DNA from: Gonium pectorale
Taxonomy: Eukaryota > Chlorophyta > Chlorophyceae > Chlamydomonadales > Volvocaceae
Assembly: GCA_001584585.1 (NCBI GenBank)
Contig: LSYV01000001.1
Span: 275,069 to 339,068, forward strand
Reading direction: 5' to 3'
DNA length: 64,000 bases
In this document: positions 55,463 through 64,000 of the stretch, one piece after another
Numbering within the stretch: the stretch's first letter is position 1
Layout: the number at the start of each line of letters is the position of its first letter
The notes under the pieces: model-generated
Told to the model about the DNA's origin: nothing
Seen by the model: only the letters and a program-made list of their open reading frames with translations
The model's database searches: none
Translations under genes and position numbers: made by a program

Positions 55463-56487
55463 AGGAAATGGGATATTCCCCCAATATCGGGTTCGGCAGG
55501 CTGCGGTGAGCAACCCAAACTCCTAAACGCATGTTCCAATGGCTGGTCACCAAGATATGACTGAACCGATGCCTGATATGCCACCCAGCCACTGCCCGGG
55601 CCGTAGCATGCTCCCGAGGTTGGAGCATTTGAAACAGCTTACAGGGCCCGTCTCTTGCGCCTGGCAGTTGCTGTGCATGAGGCACTTAGACGCGTGCATG
55701 CAGCAAAAGGGACAGCACGTTCCGCTGAATCGGGCATGCGCTGCGTGCAGAAAAGGCAGCCCAATGTTCTTGCGGGTCCCGCCAAAGTGGCCCCAACTTG
55801 CATCGTGTACCACGAGCCACATAGAACAGCACCACTCCTACATAGCGCGTCCATTCCCCAGGGCGCGGGTACTGTGTGCAAGCACACGCAACGAGCAACA
55901 TGTCATTGCGAGCCCGTACCATATCTCTGGCTGTTGGGAACGCGAAGCTTGGGTTTGTGAGCCGGTACCCATCTGCCATAGCACCTAAACAGGATCCGGC
56001 CGACGTGACAGTCACTTGCGCAACGGCCGTCCACCGAAATGGGGAATTCGCAGGTGCGCTGGCTGCCACCGAGAGCGGGCATTGTCTATAGCATAACAAA
56101 AGCAGGCCAGCTGCACGGGAATGAGGGGCTGAAAAGGGAACTGACCCCCAGCAATTGGCACCGGGGTTGACCGGTCAGCTCCCCGCCGTACGGCGGGGCC
56201 ACCCAATCGCGCCAAGTGCCAGAGCACGGCCTTCGAACGGATTCGCAATATGTGATGCCTGTTCTATATGCTGTAGAAATTTCAAGCCGTTCCGTTCGCA
56301 TTCGATGTGGGAATGCCGTACCGCCAGGCACTCTGTTCACAGCCCAATCCGCGCATTCTTGCTCTGAGTGTCCGAGTTTCACGGTTCGGGCTGACGCCGA
56401 GCCGCTCTGGAGCAACCGGGTAGCGGAGCGTGTACAGCGATGTCAATGTAGGCTGGCTGCAAAGCCAGGCTTCGGCCCAGGCTTGCT

Positions 56488-57213
56488 ATGGCTTGGCAAG
56501 GGGTCACTCGCAAGGACCCCTCAGGTGCAATGAGCCCATGGGCGCCCTACCCAATGCAGGGCAGTACGCCTTCCGATTTGGCGGCACGGAGGGCACGCCA
56601 GATCTGGGAATCCTTGTGGCGTAACCATCACGACGTGGACAACGAAGCGCGGATGGCGCAGACCCGGCGGCGGCTCCACGAAGAGTTCCCATGCCTTACG
56701 AACTTGTCAAGGTTTGTAAGGCATGCACTCCACCCGCCGCCAGAAAAGCAGGCGCCGCTGCCTAAGCCGGCCAAGGGCCGGCGGCCTTTCAGCACCCGTG
56801 TACCCAAGGCCGTGCTGCAAGCCTGCTGCCGCGCTGTGGAGGCTGGGCACCGCGTAAACGGAGAGCTGCGTGGCTACCGGTGGACACCTGCCGAAATCGC
56901 CAGGGTGCCGAAGTGCCGGGAGGTCATGGTCACGTATGGCGTCAAGGATGCGCGCACTCTGATGAAGGCCTTAAGGACTCACAGGCCTGCGCTGCAGCTG
57001 ACAGCTCTACGAGTCCAACCAGCACAAACAGACTTGCAGAAGCAGGCTCGGCTGGATGCGGCAGCATCGATTCTGGCCCAGTGCCAGTCCAACCCTCGGT
57101 ACATGGATCAGATATTCATGGTGGACGAGGCCTCAACTTGCAGAAACACAGCGCTGAAGCCACGACGGGGCACGATGGTGAAGCCTCGCAAGCAGAGCAA
57201 GCAGAAATGTTAA
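56488..57213 (+). pseudogene. Tc1/mariner-like transposase, N-terminal half (copy 2)
   Basis: The 241-codon frame contains a basic DNA-binding region (RRLHEEFPCL, KPAKGRRPFSTRVPKAVLQAC, LRGYRWTPAEI) and, at residue 213, the first catalytic Asp in IFMVDEASTC, as in the Tc1/mariner superfamily. It ends at KPRKQSKQKC and a stop. A shifted frame directly after reads VCISPVAGPVGHSWLT, which looks like the next beta-strands of the catalytic core, so the stop is a frameshift artefact, not the natural end. The transposase would cut and paste the element. Starts are uncertain because there is no clear ATG context. Confidence 0.75.
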
Positions 57214-57326
57214 CTCCGATCGGCGGCGGGTATCGGGGAAGCAGGATCCCAGGCGGTTCCACCGGCTGGTGTGCATCAGCCCCGTCGCCGGACCCGTGGG
57301 TCACTCATGGCTCACCCCAGATCCTA

Positions 57327-57950
57327 CTAGCCACTCTCGGGGCTCTCGGGTGAGGACAAATAGAACTTTACGTGCTGATCACTCAACACTTTAGCTTGCT
57401 CTAGGTGTGCTAACCAGTCCCTATCTCGGCTTCGCAAGCGCACAACACTATAACCTTTTTGCCGTAGCCACCAATCATACTCTCTATCTTCCTGCCGAGT
57501 GCACGCGTGCGGATTGCCGTCCGCATGAAACGCGATGCGGCGCTCTAGTAGCACCACATCAACTGACTTCTTGTGCCCGGGTTCCCTATGCTCAATGGAT
57601 ACCATGTCGTTGGGAAACGCGCGGGACACCAGGTCGTACAACCGCATCTCCAACTGACTTGGCAGACGTGACCCTAAGAACATGGGATGTGTAGCCTGCC
57701 CGTTGCAGGCCCGGCACGCCAAACAGTTCAGACCGCTCCCTCGCACGTCCATGTCCTTCTTTTCATTGGCACGGTACAACGAATTTGCTTCCCGTACTGC
57801 GACATGCCGGCCAGGTGCACTGCGGCACCCCACCAACTGCCACACGTACCGCCCCTTGTCATTCAAACGTCCATAACGGCTCATGTCTGCGCCCATTGCC
57901 TGGGTTTCCTCCACCAGCAAATAGGGCTGCAATGCTATGACAACGTCCAT
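57327..57950 (-). CDS. Putative PD-(D/E)XK-like nuclease ORF, antisense within the transposon
   Basis: A 207-codon intact frame on the opposite strand. The N-terminal part has Cys42 and a CLACRAC cluster (Cys76, 79, 82), suggesting zinc binding. The C-terminal part, residues about 98-175, reads QLEMRLYDLVSRAFP, SVDVVLLERRIAFHADG, then R-E-Y-D-W-W-L and GYSVVRLRSRD. This matches the layout of Vsr/DUF559/RAP-type endonuclease-like folds: helix, D-V-x-L strand, strand with x-x-D-G, R..YD helix, then a V-V-R-L strand. The usual Glu of the E-x-D-G pair is His142 here, so activity is uncertain. The ORF ends in sequence shared by both transposon copies. Start is the first available; the gene could be 5'-truncated. 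It is the only long undamaged frame in this part of the window. Confidence 0.5.
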   Translation of the reverse strand: MDVVIALQPYLLVEETQAMGADMSRYGRLNDKGRYVWQLVGCRSAPGRHVAVREANSLYRANEKKDMDVRGSGLNCLACRACNGQATHPMFLGSRLPSQLEMRLYDLVSRAFPNDMVSIEHREPGHKKSVDVVLLERRIAFHADGNPHACTRQEDREYDWWLRQKGYSVVRLRSRDRDWLAHLEQAKVLSDQHVKFYLSSPESPESG

Positions 57951-58505
57951 CCTTTGCCCTGTGCGTGTCCACAGGGAACGCGGAGCAAGGGGCGCGGCAA
58001 GGGTGGCGACTCAGGTGCACCCAAAGGAGTGACGGCCGTGGAATTCAGAAATGCAATGCTGCGGCGCATCCTGCCAGGCATTCGAAAGATTGTGGGGCGG
58101 AACCAGCGGGTGTTTCCACACGGCATGGCTGACGTGAAGCTGGCCATGGACCGGGCGCCCTGGCACCAGGCCGCTCTCAAATGCGGCTTGCTGGAGGGGA
58201 TGGGCCTTGGTGCGGACCAGCTTGTCCCGCATCCGCCTTGCTCACCAGACTTCCAGGCGCCCGTGGAGTGGTCCCACCAGTGGCTGAACAACGCCACGCG
58301 GGAGTTTCTGGAGCACCATCCGAAGATAAAGGGCAGCCGGGCGATAAAGGAGGCGATGGTGAAGTTGTTCACCGGTGCTGAGGTGGTGGGCCGCGGGGCA
58401 GCTGTCACGCAGAAGAAGGTTGCAGGGGCCTTCAAAACCCTACGGCGGAACTATGAGGCGATAGTAGAGGCCGAGGGCGACTGGGGAGAGAAGCGCGCGA
58501 CGTAG
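57930..58505 (+). pseudogene. Tc1/mariner-like transposase, C-terminal half (copy 2)
   Basis: From about 57,970 the frame reads GVTAVEFRNAMLRRILP and NQRVFPHGMADVKLAMDRAPWH, where the Asp (about 58,149) is the second catalytic residue of the usual DNAP.H motif. HPPCSPDFQAPVEW gives the third (Glu at about 58,266, or the Asp six residues earlier). Spacing from the second Asp is 38 residues to the Glu and 32 to the Asp. The helical tail ends ...GDWGEKRAT. Together with 56,488-57,213 it makes an almost complete transposase split by the antisense segment. Confidence 0.75.
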
Positions 58506-58719
58506 CAACGGGGGCGTCGTGCATGCATGACACGTGGGAAGCACCAAGTGCTGTTCATCGGTTCTAAACTTTGCAGTGTGTTTGCCGTTTAGCGTTATCC
58601 TGGGGCGAGTGATAGAGTACGGCGCACGCTGGTGGCAGGCAAAGTCCCATGAGTTGAGCTGCTGAGCGTGCGAAGTGCGACTGCGTATCACATTGCTGTT
58701 TCCCATGGCCGCTTCTGAA

Positions 58720-59441
58720 CCGTACGGCATGACGTGTTGATAACCAAGTGCGAACTGGCTTTCCGAAGTTGGCAGGAGTAAACGTCACGCACATGCTCAT
58801 ACAAGCAATTCATTTGCAGATCAGTCTGAGAGGCGCAGGCCTGATGTTGACCTCCCGGTCGGACCTTGACCCGTCTTTTTGTCCCTGCTTTCTTTGAGAC
58901 CGCGTTTGAAGCAAAGGCTGTACGCGCCTGGTAACGTACACTGCGAGCTCTGTGGATAGCTGGTGGCGCCAGGGACGAAAGCCGGGCTAACCTTAAAGAA
59001 GCGGTGGACGCCGGAGGGGCGATGGGACACGCAGTCCCCTGTAAGTTGGGAGAAGTCGTGTTGATGCCGTGTTCGTGCGCCGCCTGGCTCCGTGGGCAAC
59101 GCCCGCTTTCGGCAACCCCACCCCGAATAGTCGGAGAGGGCTGTGCCCGCAAGCGAGCCATGCTGATATCAACGACTGTTATTGGGGTTATGAGAGCGAA
59201 GTTGGATCTGCAAGAATTGGTATCAAGTTGCACCGCAAACCGAGCCTCGGTTCGGCAACGCCCCTTGTTCACCCTTGGCCCTTGGACACACGCGCAGTCG
59301 TTTTGGCCTTATTGTTGGATAATTGGGCAGGGCTCGTATCCCCTACTGCGCACCCGAAGGGACGGGAGAAAGGTCCAATTCCAGGACTCGTGGGAGTTCT
59401 TTTCCTCAAGACGCGCATTGTCAGTCATGTCGCACAGTCCG
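58720..59441. other. Degenerate relative of the 1,593-bp repeat unit
   Basis: Faint similarity to the second half of that unit can be followed (GCCAGGGAC.AAAGC, GAGGGCTGTGCCCGC, TTGCACCG landmarks near 58,967, 59,138 and 59,229 against 60,565, 60,730 and 60,823). No intact gene. It looks like an older, diverged member of the same family. Confidence 0.5.
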
Positions 59442-62400
59442 AGTTTTACGGTTCGTGCTAATCCCGAGCCTCTCCCGATACGTCATGTAGCACATTTCGT
59501 ACATTCACGAGAGTGTAGTCTGTATACAAACCCAGGGGTCAGGCCGCATCTGGTTAGTTGGAGTTAGGGTCCCCCAACACGGCGCCCTCCGGTGCAACGA
59601 CGGCCGCAACATCCAATCCAGTCATGAGGCGGCACATTCAAAGTTTTACGGCACAACGTGCACGACAGGTCCCAAGATCCCTGAGGTATAACCCTCCCAA
59701 TGCGTAGGATAATGTACGATGGCGAAGGCCTGGCAGCGGCTGAACAGGGAGTTCCTGTGTCTTGCAATCCGGACTAGGGTCACACAGTGTCCTCTCAAAC
59801 GCCCACCGGCAAAGTGGCCGTAGCTGCCCGTTACAGCAAGGGCCCGGCGACCTTGCAGTGCCCACGCAGCTAAAGCAGTGCTGCAAGCCTACTGCGGTGC
59901 TCGCCCGAGACCCAACGGAAGCCGGCCGAGAAAAGAGCCCATGGTGAAGTTGATCTCTGAAGCAGAGGTGGTGAGCCCTCGGGCGGCTGTGATGCCAACG
60001 AAGGTTGCAGGCGCCTTCAATCATCATTCGAAAACCTATGAAGCAATAGTAGAGGCCGAGACTGACTGTAGATGAGGAGCGCATGGCCTAGCGGTGTAGC
60101 GTGGCGTGTGCATGGCAAGTTAGTGCCGGTCAGTCACATGCACCGGTCCCCAGAGCCAGCTGTGTATTTGCAGCCTGGCGTGATGACAAGCGGGCTTGAT
60201 CGTACGAGGCACGCCACACGTCATAGGCATACCCGGATTGATTAATGCTGTGTGCGCGAGCTGTGGCCATGCCATGTCACTGCTGCCTCCCATGACCCCG
60301 CGCCAACCCCACGTCAATCGTACGACACGTGATGTCGGGAGAATTTGATGCGACCCTTGAACGTTCGCGTACGCAATTGCCCCACGTAATGGTGCAGTGA
60401 CAACATATTGGCTGGACAAATCAAGAGGCACCGGCCTCGCGTTGACCACCATGTCAGACCTTGCCACATGTCAAAGAGCCTCTCTTTCCTTAGACCGGAA
60501 TCTAGGCTTCCGCTGTGCGTGCTTGCCCACGTGCACCGCAAGCCCTGCGGACTGGAGATGGAGCCAGGGACAAAAGCTAGACCAGCGCATAATGGGCTGT
60601 GAACACCTGACCAGCGACGGGATGCCCTGTCCGCTGCGAGCCAGAGCGGTGGAGCTGGACCCCTGGTCGTGCTGTGCGCGGCGTTGTGGGCTGCGGCCGT
60701 CTTAAGAGGCCTCCCTCCGGCGTGGCGCTGAGGGCTGTGCCCGCTACCGAACCATAGTGATACCAGCCGAAGATAATGTCATTAGCTTGCATTATCTGGA
60801 ACAGCAAAAAAATCGAACGAACTTGCACCGAAAATGGACCGCTTGTCGTGAGGGTCCCCAAACAGTTCGGAGCTTCCGTGCACGTGCGGCGTCTTATAGG
60901 ACCAAATGAACTGCATCTAGGCAGGGCTCTCCCCTCGCGTTGCGCACGCGAAAGGGCGGGTCCTGGCTCGGACGGAAGGCCAAGCAGGCCATCATTTTCC
61001 AACAGGTTACTTTTTCAGTAGTGTCGCACGTCCAAGTTTTACGGTTCGTGCTAATCCCGAGCCTCTCCCGATACGTCATGTAGCACATTTCGTACATTCA
61101 CGAGAGTGTAGTCTGTATACAAACCCAGGGGTCAGGCCGCATCTGGTTAGTTGGAGTTAGGGTCCCCCAACACGGCGCCCTCCGGTGCAACGACGGCCGC
61201 AACATCCAATCCAGTCATGAGGCGGCACATTCAAAGTTTTACGGCACAACGTGCACGACAGGTCCCAAGATCCCTGAGGTATAACCCTCCCAATGCGTAG
61301 GATAATGTACGATGGCGAAGGCCTGGCAGCGGCTGAACAGGGAGTTCCTGTGTCTTGCAATCCGGACTAGGGTCACACAGTGTCCTCTCAAACGCCCACC
61401 GGCAAAGTGGCCGTAGCTGCCCGTTACAGCAAGGGCCCGGCGACCTTGCAGTGCCCACGCAGCTAAAGCAGTGCTGCAAGCCTACTGCGGTGCTCGCCCG
61501 AGACCCAACGGAAGCCGGCCGAGAAAAGAGCCCATGGTGAAGTTGATCTCTGAAGCAGAGGTGGTGAGCCCTCGGGCGGCTGTGATGCCAACGAAGGTTG
61601 CAGGCGCCTTCAATCATCATTCGAAAACCTATGAAGCAATAGTAGAGGCCGAGACTGACTGTAGATGAGGAGCGCATGGCCTAGCGGTGTAGCGTGGCGT
61701 GTGCATGGCAAGTTAGTGCCGGTCAGTCACATGCACCGGTCCCCAGAGCCAGCTGTGTATTTGCAGCCTGGCGTGATGACAAGCGGGCTTGATCGTACGA
61801 GGCACGCCACACGTCATAGGCATACCCGGATTGATTAATGCTGTGTGCGCGAGCTGTGGCCATGCCATGTCACTGCTGCCTCCCATGACCCCGCGCCAAC
61901 CCCACGTCAATCGTACGACACGTGATGTCGGGAGAATTTGATGCGACCCTTGAACGTTCGCGTACGCAATTGCCCCACGTAATGGTGCAGTGACAACATA
62001 TTGGCTGGACAAATCAAGAGGCACCGGCCTCGCGTTGACCACCATGTCAGACCTTGCCACATGTCAAAGAGCCTCTCTTTCCTTAGACCGGAATCTAGGC
62101 TTCCGCTGTGCGTGCTTGCCCACGTGCACCGCAAGCCCTGCGGACTGGAGATGGAGCCAGGGACAAAAGCTAGACCAGCGCATAATGGGCTGTGAACACC
62201 TGACCAGCGACGGGATGCCCTGTCCGCTGCGAGCCAGAGCGGTGGAGCTGGACCCCTGGTCGTGCTGTGCGCGGCGTTGTGGGCTGCGGCCGTCTTAAGA
62301 GGCCTCCCTCCGGCGTGGCGCTGAGGGCTGTGCCCGCTACCGAACCATAGTGATACCAGCCGAAGATAATGTCATTAGCTTGCATTATCTGGAACAGCAA

Positions 62401-63175
62401 AAAAATCGAACGAACTTGCACCGAAAATGGACCGCTTGTCGTGAGGGTCCCCAAACAGTTCGGAGCTTCCGTGCACGTGCGGCGTCTTATAGGACCAAAT
62501 GAACTGCATCTAGGCAGGGCTCTCCCCTCGCGTTGCGCACGCGAAAGGGCGGGTCCTGGCTCGGACGGAAGGCCAAGCAGGCCATCATTTTCCAACAGGT
62601 TACTTTTTCAGTAGTGTCGCACGTCCAAGTTTTACGGTTCGTGCTAATCCCGAGCCTCTCCCGATACGTCATGTAGCACATTTCGTACATTCACGAGAGT
62701 GTAGTCTGTATACAAACCCAGGGGTCAGGCCGCATCTGGTTAGTTGGAGTTAGGGTCCCCCAACACGGCGCCCTCCGGTGCAACGACGGCCGCAACATCC
62801 AATCCAATCATGAGGCGGCACATTCAAAGTTTTAAGGCACAACGTGCACGACAGGTCCCAAGATCCCTGAGGTATAACCCTCCCAATGCGTAGGATAATG
62901 TACGATGGCGAAGGCCTGGCAGCGGCTGAACAGGGAGTTCCTGTGTCTTGCAAACCGGACTAGGGTCACACAGTGTCCTCTCAAACGCCCACCGGCAAAG
63001 TGGCCGTAGCTGCCCGTTACAGCAAGGGCCCGGCGACCTTGCAGTGCCCACGCAGCTAAAGCAGTGCTGCAAGCCTACTGCGGTGCTCGCCCGAGACCCA
63101 ACGGAAGCCGGCCGAGAAAAGAGCCCATGGTGAAGTTGATCTCTGAAGCAGAGGTGGTGAGCCCTCGGGCGGCTG
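59442..63175 (+). repeat. 1,593-bp tandem repeat of a deleted Tc1-like element
   Basis: Units start at 59,442, 61,035 and 62,628; the third stops at 63,175 where the satellite begins. Units 1 and 2 are essentially identical. Each contains transposase remnants on the plus strand: a KAVLQACCGA-like stretch equivalent to the N half, followed directly by MVKLISEAEVVSPRAAV and KVAGAF..HSKTYEAIVEAE (59,878-60,075; 61,471-61,668; start of it in unit 3), equivalent to the far C-terminus. The catalytic core is therefore deleted. Unit 3 carries a few substitutions (near 62,807, 62,835 and 62,953). Confidence 0.9.
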
Positions 63176-64000
63176 TGGTCGTACGGATGGGCTGGGAGGC
63201 TGTGGCGCCATGGGTGCCACTCCCATGCCCCCACCCAAACCGCACATCCACCTCCCCCACGCCGCGCCCCCTCAGTACCAGCCGGCCCCCTCTTGGTCAC
63301 ACGTCAGGGTATGCATGGGCATGGTCCCTGTCGGTTGGGATGGGCCGGAGCCGCTCGGGTGGTCGTACGGATGGGCTGGGAGGCTGTGGCGCCATGGGTG
63401 CCACTCCCATGCCCCCATCCAAACCGCACATCCACCTCCCCCACGCCGCGCCCCCTCAGTACCAGCCGGCCCCCTCTTGGTCACACGTCAGGGTATGCAT
63501 GGGCATGGTCCCTGTCGGTTGGGATGGGCCGGAGCCGCTCGGGTGGTCGTACGGATGGGCTGGGAGGCTGTGGCGCCATGGGTGCCACTCCCATGCCCCC
63601 ACCCAAACCGCACATCCACCTCCCCCACGCCGCGCCCCCTCAGTACCAGCCGGCCCCCTCTTGGTCACACGTCAGGGTATGCATGGGCATGGTCCCTGTC
63701 GGTTGGGATGGGCCGGAGCCGCTCGGGTGGTCGTACGGATGGGCTGGGAGGCTGTGGCGCCATGGGTGCCACTCCCATGCCCCCATCCAAACCGCACATC
63801 CACCTCCCCCACGCCGCGCCCCCTCAGTACCAGCCGGCCCCCTCTTGGTCACACGTCAGGGTATGCATGGGCATGGTCCCTGTCGGTTGGGATGGGCCGG
63901 AGCCGCTCGGGTGGTCGTACGGATGGGCTGGGAGGCTGTGGCGCCATGGGTGCCACTCCCATGCCCCCACCCAAACCGCACATCCACCTCCCCCACGCCG
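63176..64000. repeat. 184-bp satellite with two-unit alternation
   Basis: Tandem units start at 63,176, 63,360, 63,544, 63,728 and 63,912, running off the window. Units 1, 3 and 5 read CCCCCACCCAAACC and units 2 and 4 CCCCCATCCAAACC at the same place, so the functional period may be 368 bp. Identity is otherwise almost complete. The frames on the minus strand are by-products of the repeat. It begins inside the deleted Tc1-like unit. Confidence 0.95.

Larger units (their letters stand above)
55644..58707 (+). mobile_element. Tc1/mariner-like transposon copy 2 with antisense nuclease-like ORF
   Basis: This is the better preserved copy: leader 55,644-56,480, transposase N half to 57,213, antisense segment about 57,350-57,920, transposase C half to 58,505, and a tail to about 58,707. 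It matches copy 1 over the leader, N half, antisense segment and tail. The two copies lie only 6.8 kb apart, so local duplication is as likely as two transpositions. Terminal repeats could not be defined by eye. Confidence 0.7.

Noticed and set aside
57327..57950. Restriction-like endonuclease of the neighbouring LINE family
   Set aside because: The ORF is present in Tc1-like copy 2, where that LINE is absent, and it is interrupted by the LINE in copy 1, so it belongs to the transposon context.
63272..63852. Repeated 70-codon minus-strand ORFs
   Set aside because: They are by-products of the 184-bp satellite; 184 is not a multiple of three, so successive units shift frame.

Overview
The window is a eukaryotic, GC-rich, gene-poor stretch made almost entirely of nested and tandemly amplified mobile elements. 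I found no convincing single-copy host gene, tRNA or rRNA. The element mix fits a green alga best: Ty3/gypsy elements including a chromovirus, a PAT/kangaroo-like tyrosine-recombinase retrotransposon with split direct repeats, LINE fragments with a C-terminal zinc motif, and Tc1/mariner-like DNA transposons. The taxonomic call is an inference; there is no marker gene.

Layout. 1-1.16 kb: end of a LINE (+). 1.19-10.6 kb: a decayed Ty3/gypsy element on the minus strand (gypsy-1). Its order in the direction of transcription is gag with zinc knuckle, protease, a membrane-segment/proline-rich stretch, reverse transcriptase, RNase H, a cytosine-DNA-methyltransferase-like domain, integrase, and the first half of a PHD finger. 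A ~0.55 kb element has landed between RT and RNase H. 8.78-18.34 kb: array A, a 2,827-bp tandem repeat (about 3.4 copies) built from the 5' part of gypsy-1 (half of gag plus ~1 kb upstream). 18.34-37.30 kb: array B, a 2,781/2,945-bp tandem repeat (about 6.6 copies). 37.45-42.72 kb: one more array-A copy, split at 38.37/41.61 kb by a 3.24-kb DIRS/PAT element whose RNase H region carries a PHD finger. 42.7-46.9 kb: three gypsy remnants joined together (chromovirus pol, an antisense gag, and a pol C-terminus with half a PHD finger and a Tudor-like module). 46.9-48.5 kb: an inverted array-A fragment between 51-bp direct repeats, and a LINE 3' end. 48.8-58.7 kb: two copies of a Tc1/mariner-like transposon, each carrying an antisense ORF resembling a PD-(D/E)XK nuclease; copy 1 is further split by a head-to-head pair of LINE copies. 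59.4-63.2 kb: a 1,593-bp tandem repeat derived from a deleted relative of that transposon. 63.2-64.0 kb: a 184-bp satellite with a two-unit alternation.

How it fits together. Nearly every coding piece is broken (frameshifts, missing catalytic cores, truncations), so this is mostly a graveyard amplified by unequal exchange, typical of heterochromatic or subtelomeric/pericentromeric DNA. The most interesting biology is the repeated pairing of retroelement enzymes with chromatin-directed modules: a DNA methyltransferase-like domain and PHD half in gypsy-1, PHD and Tudor-like modules in the 45.7-kb fragment, a chromodomain start in the chromovirus, and a PHD finger in the DIRS element. Relative order can be read: array A formed from gypsy-1; array B became embedded in array A; the DIRS element entered an array-A copy with no target duplication; LINEs entered the nuclease segment of a Tc1-like copy.
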